Assembly: GCA_030728235.1 (NCBI GenBank)
Contig: JANRAA010000007.1
Span: forward strand, 1-10,052
Length of the DNA stretch: 10,052 bases
From: Flavobacteriales bacterium
GTDB taxonomy: Bacteria; Bacteroidota; Bacteroidia; Flavobacteriales_D; Sanyastnellaceae
Direction of reading: 5' to 3'
The notes beneath the pieces are model-generated. The model was not told the origin of the DNA. It made no database searches and saw nothing but the letters and a program-made list of their open reading frames with translations. Shown here piece by piece: positions 5,713-10,052 of this stretch. Position 1 is the first letter of the stretch. Each line of letters begins with the position of its first letter. Position numbers and translations under genes: made by a program.

Positions 5713-7401
5713 ATGAGCGAAAGATCAACAGTAGATTCATTTTTTACAAAGTTCACCTCAGCGGTGGATGGGATTGAGCTTCCTGAAAAATTCACTTTTC
5801 CACTGTGTTATACGCCGCACCCTTTGAGCATTCGCGCGGCTCTTGAACTTCAGGTTCGACTTGAGAGTGAGGGTCTTGGTCATAATTTCGGGTTGGAAAA
5901 CGGGGAAGAAGAGGGGGCGTTGGGAAAGATGTTTGGCGTTCTTGTGGTCAAAAATAAAGATGGGGAATTGGGCTATTTGTCGGCGTTTTCAGGCAAGCTG
6001 GGCGGACAAAATCATCACCGAGGGTTTGTTCCTCCTGTATTCGACATCCTTACCGAAGGAGGTTTCTTTCTTAAAGAAGAGGAAGTTCTAAATGATTTGA
6101 ATCGCAAGATTGAGGAGATCGAGAAGGATCCAGAATACCACGCAGCCAAAGCTGAGTTGAAGCATGAAAGCGCTCTGGCGGATGCCGAGATGAAGGAGCT
6201 GAATGACGCTTTTAAAGCTGCTCGGCGGATTCGGAAAGCGGAACGTGCTGATATAGCATCGCTTTCAGTGGATGTCGCGACCGAAATGCAAGTCCGCCAA
6301 CGTCAAGAAAGTCTGCAACAACAGTTTGAAATAAAAGCCAAATCTGCCTATTGGCAGGATCGACTCGAAGAGTTTAAAAGTAAGGTCGATGCCTATGAAA
6401 ATCGAGTGGATGCAATGAAAAATGAGCGCAAACAGCGTTCGGGTGCGTTGCAACAACAGTTGTTTGATTCGTATTATTTTCTAAACAGCCATCGAGAAGA
6501 GAAAAGTCTAGCTGATATTTTCCAAAAAGGTGGATTGGATCAACCGCCAGCAGGAGCAGGGGAGTGCGCTGCACCGAAGCTGCTGCACTTCGCCTTTAAA
6601 AACGATTTGAAGCCGATTGCTTTGGCTGAATTCTGGTGGGGATTGTCGCCTTCATCTGAGGTTAGAAAGCACAAACAATACTATCCTGCATGCAAAGGCA
6701 AGTGCGAGCCAATACTCACACACATGCTCGAAGGGGTCGATATGGATGTCAACCCCATGCTCAGCGGACCTGAAGCAGGAATTGAGATCGAAGTGGTGTT
6801 TGAAGATGAACACCTTGCCGTTGTGAACAAGCCCGCTGATTTGTTAGCGGTACCAGGCAAAAATGTCGAAGAATCAGTGTTTACACACATGAAGAAAAGG
6901 TATCCAAGTGCTACTGGTCCGCTCACTGTTCACCGTTTGGATATGGCCACATCTGGATTGATGCTTATCGCTAAATCTGACGCCGCTCACAAATCACTGC
7001 AACGTCAATTCATTAAACGGATTATCAAGAAAAGATACGTCGCCGTGCTCGACGGAGAAATCCAATCAACTTCCGGAACCATCGAGCTGCCATTGCGCGT
7101 AGACCTTTTCGATCGTCCGCGTCAAATGGTATGCGAAGAGCACGGACGTCAGGCAGTTACCCACTGGGAATTGATCGAAGTGAATGGAGGGAAGTCGCGT
7201 GTGTATTTTTACCCCATCACTGGAAGGACGCATCAGTTGCGCGTTCATTCAGCGCATCCCCAAGGGTTGAACATTCCGATAATTGGCGACGATTTATACG
7301 GAACCAAGAGCAATCGTTTGCACCTACACGCAGAGCGCATCGAATTTATTCATCCATTGAAAGGCAATCGGATGGTGGTTCAAATTGATGCTCCTTTTTA
7401 A
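5713..7401 (+). CDS. RluA-family pseudouridine synthase with long N-terminal extension
   Basis: A 562-residue enzyme expected to convert uridine to pseudouridine in rRNA or tRNA in the cytoplasm; the exact target site is not predictable. The C-terminal third (about 355-562) is the RluA catalytic domain: VVNKPADLLAVPG (370-382), the signature HRLDMATSGLMLIAKS (407-422) with catalytic Asp410, and GRTHQLRVH (504-512). The N-terminal part belongs to a known long subgroup: a globular region, a charged coiled coil (about 119-255) and a cysteine-bearing block with GAGECAAPKLL (281-291) and YYPACKGKC (323-331), whose Cys285, Cys327 and Cys331 could bind metal. ATG 5713 was preferred over the in-frame GTG at 5632, because the 27 extra residues start within the repeat hairpin and look non-genic. 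A TAATTTCG box (5687-5694) may be a weak promoter element. A small imperfect hairpin (7406-7423) follows the stop. Confidence 0.93.
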   Translation: MSERSTVDSFFTKFTSAVDGIELPEKFTFPLCYTPHPLSIRAALELQVRLESEGLGHNFGLENGEEEGALGKMFGVLVVKNKDGELGYLSAFSGKLGGQNHHRGFVPPVFDILTEGGFFLKEEEVLNDLNRKIEEIEKDPEYHAAKAELKHESALADAEMKELNDAFKAARRIRKAERADIASLSVDVATEMQVRQRQESLQQQFEIKAKSAYWQDRLEEFKSKVDAYENRVDAMKNERKQRSGALQQQLFDSYYFLNSHREEKSLADIFQKGGLDQPPAGAGECAAPKLLHFAFKNDLKPIALAEFWWGLSPSSEVRKHKQYYPACKGKCEPILTHMLEGVDMDVNPMLSGPEAGIEIEVVFEDEHLAVVNKPADLLAVPGKNVEESVFTHMKKRYPSATGPLTVHRLDMATSGLMLIAKSDAAHKSLQRQFIKRIIKKRYVAVLDGEIQSTSGTIELPLRVDLFDRPRQMVCEEHGRQAVTHWELIEVNGGKSRVYFYPITGRTHQLRVHSAHPQGLNIPIIGDDLYGTKSNRLHLHAERIEFIHPLKGNRMVVQIDAPF

Positions 7402-7461
7402 TGTTATCTTCGCTTCGAAAGATCTATTTATGATTTTTGTGAGTAGATTGAATATCCTGAA

Positions 7462-8124
7462 ATGAAAGAATTTTTAAAGAAAATACCTGTCGTAAAGGCC
7501 CTTTCAAAGCTGGTTTCTAGCAAGAAGCAATTCGCTGGGAGTGAAGCATATTGGGAGAATCGATATAAAACAGGTGGACATTCAGGAGCGGGTTCGTACA
7601 ATAATTTGGCGCTTTTTAAGGCCGATGTGCTCAACAAATTTGTCGACGAGCATCAGATAAAATCGGTCATCGAATTTGGAAGTGGCGACGGCAATCAATT
7701 GAAGTTGTTCAATTTCCCATTATACACTGGCGTGGATGTGAGTCGTGTTGCCATAGATCAATGCAAGCTAATATTTGCTGGAGACGAAACCAAGAGATTC
7801 GTTCATAGTGCTGCATTTACTCCAACATCCGCCGAAATGGCGCTAAGTTTAGATGTTATTTATCACCTCGTTGAAGATGAAGTTTTCGATACCTACATGC
7901 GTCAGTTGTTCGAAAGCGGTGAGCGATTTGTGATCGTTTATTCGAGCAATTATGAAGATGATGGGACATATGCCTCGCACGTAAGACCGCGTAAATTCAC
8001 CGATTGGGTTGAGAAGAATACATCATTTCGCTTGTTGGAAATGATTCCAAACGCATTTCCTTTTGATGCAGAGAAGCCAGAATCTACATCTTTTGCCGAC
8101 TTCTATATTTACGAGCGTAAATAA
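7462..8124 (+). CDS. Class I SAM-dependent methyltransferase
   Basis: A 220-residue protein with a Rossmann-type methyltransferase core. Motif I is VIEFGSGDGNQLKL (69-82), the acidic SAM-ribose position is in YTGVDVS (88-94), and ALSLDVIYHLVEDEVFDTYM (127-146) fits motif IV and the following helix. The segment YWENRYKTGGHSGAGSYNNL (30-49) is typical of a family often found among surface-glycan and glycosyltransferase genes, so a sugar or small-molecule substrate is plausible but not shown. It lacks a signal peptide and should be cytoplasmic. It follows the pseudouridine synthase gene by 60 bases on the same strand and may share its transcript. It converges with the C39-like gene with 9 bases between the stops. 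An 8-base palindromic arm pair, TATTTACG/CGTAAATA (8106-8123), overlaps its stop codon. Confidence 0.87.
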   Translation: MKEFLKKIPVVKALSKLVSSKKQFAGSEAYWENRYKTGGHSGAGSYNNLALFKADVLNKFVDEHQIKSVIEFGSGDGNQLKLFNFPLYTGVDVSRVAIDQCKLIFAGDETKRFVHSAAFTPTSAEMALSLDVIYHLVEDEVFDTYMRQLFESGERFVIVYSSNYEDDGTYASHVRPRKFTDWVEKNTSFRLLEMIPNAFPFDAEKPESTSFADFYIYERK

Positions 8125-8133
8125 GATATCAGT

Positions 8134-8754
8134 CTAGTTTGACGGTACGGCTTCTACGTAAACGCGCGTCATGAGACTGTCGAACAGCAATTCATCGTAC
8201 CACATATACAAGAAACGTTCGGCATTGAACCAAGTCAATCCATCCTGGTTGTCGTCGTGGTAATCATACGGATCAGCGAATATTATTACGTCATCTGATA
8301 TCGATTCTGTTGTCCGTGTGTCATATCCTACGACCAAGACCCAATGTCCGCCCCAATCGCTCCATTCCACAAGTGTTGGTTCACCTTTTTCAAGCTTCTC
8401 TCGAAGCATTTCTAACGATCCATTCTCACTCCATTTGGCATTGAATCCATTGGTGTTCAACCAGCTTTCAATGGCTTCGGGTGTGGTTCCAACTTCATCG
8501 TTTGTCCCCATTTCTCTGCCAATGAGTATTTCGTCGCCATCCATACCATAATAGCGAAGCAAGGTCACCACCGCCGACGGACCGCAAGTGTAATCGGTTG
8601 ATTGTTGGTAAGAGTCGGATTTTAAGATCGTTAAACCGGGAGCATCCATTTTGAAGTCGCGAATGAAGTAATCGTTACCTTTTTTTTCGGGTGTTGGTTT
8701 ACATCCTGCGAAAAGCAGCATGGCGATGAAGAGCGACTTTTTGAGCGTTATCAT
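8134..8754 (-). CDS. Lipoprotein with C39-like papain-fold peptidase domain
   Basis: A 206-residue predicted lipoprotein: MITLKKSLFIAMLLFAGC has a positively charged start, hydrophobic stretch and lipobox FAGC with Cys18. The mature part is a C39 peptidase-like domain. The likely catalytic Cys57 is in TDYTCGPSAVVTLLRYYG, preceded by Gln50-Gln51, which fit the oxyanion position; His137 is in GGHWVLVVGYD and Asp161 in IFADPYD. The family cleaves peptides, classically double-glycine leaders when fused to ABC exporters, but this one stands alone in the envelope with no transporter or bacteriocin gene nearby, so its substrate is unknown. The ATG at 8754 gives a clean lipoprotein signal; an in-frame ATG at 8862 would start inside a hairpin loop and spoil the signal. 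Confidence 0.88.
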   Translation of the reverse strand: MITLKKSLFIAMLLFAGCKPTPEKKGNDYFIRDFKMDAPGLTILKSDSYQQSTDYTCGPSAVVTLLRYYGMDGDEILIGREMGTNDEVGTTPEAIESWLNTNGFNAKWSENGSLEMLREKLEKGEPTLVEWSDWGGHWVLVVGYDTRTTESISDDVIIFADPYDYHDDNQDGLTWFNAERFLYMWYDELLFDSLMTRVYVEAVPSN

Positions 8755-8772
8755 GGCGGTGTGGTTGGGATG

Positions 8773-8804
8773 TGAAGGTAGGAAAATGGAGGGGGGAAGG
8801 GCAA
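8773..8804 (-). promoter_or_regulatory. Candidate Bacteroidota-type promoter of the C39-like gene
   Basis: On the minus strand a TTG (8802-8804) is followed after 21 bases by TACCTTCA (8773-8780), which resembles the TAnnTTTG box with two mismatches. It would start transcription about 12-15 bases before the ATG at 8754. This is weak evidence from spacing and sequence only. Confidence 0.3.
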
Positions 8805-8833
8805 TTGTTTGAGCGAAAAATGTCGAGGTTAAT

Positions 8834-8883
8834 ATTATCCGTTTACTTGCAAAAAAAATCATTTTTGCAAGTAAACGGATAAT
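8834..8883. repeat. Long hairpin H1 (22-bp perfect arms)
   Basis: Arms 8834-8855 and 8862-8883 are perfectly complementary around the 6-base loop AAATCA. The arm core is TTATCCGTTTACTTGCAAAA. No T-run follows on either strand, so it is not a standard terminator. It is related to H2 at 16 of 21 arm positions. Confidence 0.9.
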
Positions 8884-9173
8884 TTAAAACAATGATAATC
8901 AACATTTTGCGCGTTTTTAGCTCCTGGGTCAACTTAACTACATTCTTCCAATTCCTCAACTCCGATCTTTGCCTTCATCTGCTATTTCATCGATAGAGAT
9001 ACATCCCCGATGCTCCAATATCTTTAGAAGCGTTGGTCATTTTCTTCCTGCTCGAAACAACGTGTGCATGGGGGTAGATGAATTTCAAGTCTTCTGAATG
9101 TCGTTTCAGACTATGCGGTTGGGAAATTGGGTGCGAGTGATCGGATTTTTAAGGTGAATTAATGAAATTGGGT

Positions 9174-9222
9174 TTTATACGGATGCTTGCAAAAAATCGA
9201 GTTTTGCAAACATCCGTATAAA
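9174..9222. repeat. Long hairpin H2 (21-bp arms, one mismatch)
   Basis: Arms 9174-9194 and 9202-9222 pair with a single C/A mismatch (9186 with 9210) around a 7-base loop. The arm core is TTATACGGATGCTTGCAAAA. It begins 24 bases after the stop of the small lipoprotein gene and could act as its transcript end or stabiliser, but lacks a following T-run on the minus strand. Confidence 0.88.
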
Positions 9223-9246
9223 TATAAAATACTGACAGTTAATGAG

Positions 9247-9801
9247 TTATATAACTTCGAGGTTAAATACAACCTCAACATCAGTCTCCCCAACTTCACA
9301 ACTTCCATCTTTAATCCCTGGCTGATGTTTCAAAATCACTGTAACAGTTCCCTGCGAAACTCCGCCCAATGTCCAGATGCTCTCAAGCCCGATTTCATAA
9401 GTGCCGTCGCTGTCTGTTCTCACAATCGTCGCTTCCGCTCCAGACACATCAAAGCAGAAAAGATGCTCGTCTGCTTCAGCTAAAACTTCGTTCGAAATGG
9501 TATCGACCGGCGAAACGGTCTCGTTTAAAAGCAATATCGAACATGCATATGTGGTGCTCTGCTGCAATTGGATGTCGTCATAAATGTCAGGTGATAATCC
9601 GCCTGCGCCATCAGGGTCGCGAAAGGTAAATTCTACTGGCGATTGCACTCCAGCGACATCTGTGAACTGCAATTTTAACGTGGTGATGACTTCTTCTTCG
9701 TTGATCACAGGTGGGATTTCAACGTTGTTTTCGTCTTTTTTACATCCGTTTATCGCAATTATCGCGGTGAGGATGATGATTGGTAATTTGAATGTCTTCA
9801 T
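9247..9801 (-). CDS. Small lipoprotein next to a TonB-dependent receptor (family of the so-called type 1 periplasmic binding fold proteins)
   Basis: A 184-residue predicted lipoprotein with signal MKTFKLPIIILTAIIAINGC and lipid-bearing Cys20, followed by the linker KKDENN. The mature part is rich in beta-strand-like segments: NEEEVITTLKLQFT (34-47), VEFTFRDPDGAGG (56-68), a middle helix-like stretch ISNEVLAEADEHLFCF (102-117) and a C-terminal GTVTVILKHQPGIKDG (151-166) to GETDVEVVFNLEV. I recognise the NEEEVITTL ... FRDPDG ... GETDVEVVF pattern from Bacteroidota lipoproteins that sit directly after TonB-dependent receptors. A role in capturing the receptor's substrate is an inference from that pairing, and the substrate is unknown. 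The gene follows the receptor by 129 bases on the same strand and is probably cotranscribed. Hairpin H2 lies just downstream. Confidence 0.85.
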   Translation of the reverse strand: MKTFKLPIIILTAIIAINGCKKDENNVEIPPVINEEEVITTLKLQFTDVAGVQSPVEFTFRDPDGAGGLSPDIYDDIQLQQSTTYACSILLLNETVSPVDTISNEVLAEADEHLFCFDVSGAEATIVRTDSDGTYEIGLESIWTLGGVSQGTVTVILKHQPGIKDGSCEVGETDVEVVFNLEVI

Positions 9802-9930
9802 TTTTGTAATGTTTAAGGATCTCTTTTGAGTGAATTGAATCTGGGAGGGCCGGTAGCCGCCGTGCTCTTCCTCTTTTTTCGGTTTGTTTGAGGTGGACCT
9901 CGAAAAGCATTTTTCTTCATTTGTTGATGT

Positions 9931-10052
9931 TTATAAGGTAATTGGCATCCTAAAATTGATAGTGAAGTTTATTCCTTGATCGTCAGCGAAATAGCGAAGT
10001 CGATTCAGGTAATCCCGATAAGCTGTGTTCAGTAAGTTGTTGACGCCAAAGC
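9931..10052 (-). CDS. TonB-dependent receptor, C-terminal end
   Basis: Only the last 39 codons are in the window; the rest lies beyond the right edge. The reading frame gives FGVNNLLNTAYRDYLNRLRY followed by FADDQGINFTINFRMPITL and a TAA stop. The NLLNTAYRDYLNRLRYFAD pattern followed by alternating hydrophobic residues is the usual final strands of an outer-membrane TonB-dependent receptor barrel. The natural end is a leucine rather than the more common terminal aromatic residue. It precedes the small lipoprotein gene, as expected for a receptor-lipoprotein pair; the ligand cannot be inferred. Confidence 0.85.
   Translation of the reverse strand, partial: FGVNNLLNTAYRDYLNRLRYFADDQGINFTINFRMPITL

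Larger units (their letters stand above)
8755..9246. other. Gene-free spacer with two long hairpins
   Basis: This 492-base stretch separates the C39-like gene from the small lipoprotein gene. It holds a candidate promoter near the C39-like gene, a perfect 22-bp hairpin (8834-8883) and a 21-bp hairpin with one mismatch (9174-9222). The 290 bases between the hairpins show no convincing gene. A 54-codon stop-to-stop stretch on the minus strand (about 8976-9140) lacks a good start and has no family I recognise. The interval could be a non-coding RNA, a small non-autonomous element or decayed sequence. Confidence 0.6.

Noticed and set aside
7406..7439. Terminator or promoter between the pseudouridine synthase and methyltransferase genes
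   Set aside because: The imperfect ATCTT/AAGAT stem is short with a distant T-run, and the GATTTTTG box lacks a matching upstream element; neither is convincing.
8755..8862. Upstream ATG at 8862 for the C39-like lipoprotein
   Set aside because: It starts in the loop of hairpin H1 and would put 36 residues before an otherwise clean lipoprotein signal.
8976..9140. Minus-strand stop-to-stop frame of about 54 codons containing YPHAHVVSSRKKMTNASKDI
   Set aside because: No upstream start codon, only a late internal ATG giving a 17-residue peptide, and no recognised family; may be a gene remnant but cannot be supported.

Overview
The window looks like chromosomal DNA of a member of the Bacteroidota, probably a flavobacterium-like lineage. 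Pointers are the surface lipoproteins with short lipoboxes, a SusD-free TonB-dependent receptor followed by a small lipoprotein, a lipidated GH92 mannosidase with carbohydrate-binding domains, the long RluA-type pseudouridine synthase with a coiled-coil N-terminus, weak Shine-Dalgarno sites and a few TAnnTTTG-like promoter boxes. The species cannot be named from the sequence. No rRNA, tRNA, CRISPR array, transposase or phage gene was seen.

Layout. On the minus strand, reading right to left from 5461: a pirin-family protein with a Tat-like leader and its own Rho-independent terminator, a GT4-type glycosyltransferase, the GH92 alpha-mannosidase and, overlapping the latter by 4 bases, the first 126 codons of a class III aminotransferase cut by the left edge. 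On the plus strand from 5713: an RluA-family pseudouridine synthase and a class I methyltransferase. Convergent to the latter is a minus-strand lipoprotein with a C39-like papain-fold peptidase domain. A gene-free gap of about 490 bases (8755-9246) holds two long hairpins. At the right edge, on the minus strand, lie a small lipoprotein and the last 39 codons of a TonB-dependent receptor, which together look like one transcription unit.

The genes are mostly unrelated housekeeping and envelope functions. The glycan theme (GH92, GT4, methyltransferase) is loose and does not form a clear pathway.

The most notable content is not genes but short repeats. A 19-base core, AGTTCAATTGCGGATAAGT, or a close variant, occurs six times between 1099 and 5656, on both strands. 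It lies inside two protein-coding genes in different reading frames and in one intergenic region, and twice it forms inverted pairs that would fold as hairpins. A second hairpin family (8834-8883 and 9174-9222) shows compensatory differences between its two copies. A third, 20-base dyad repeat occurs in two intergenic regions. Together they suggest a lineage-specific set of small interspersed elements that can enter coding sequence without breaking it.
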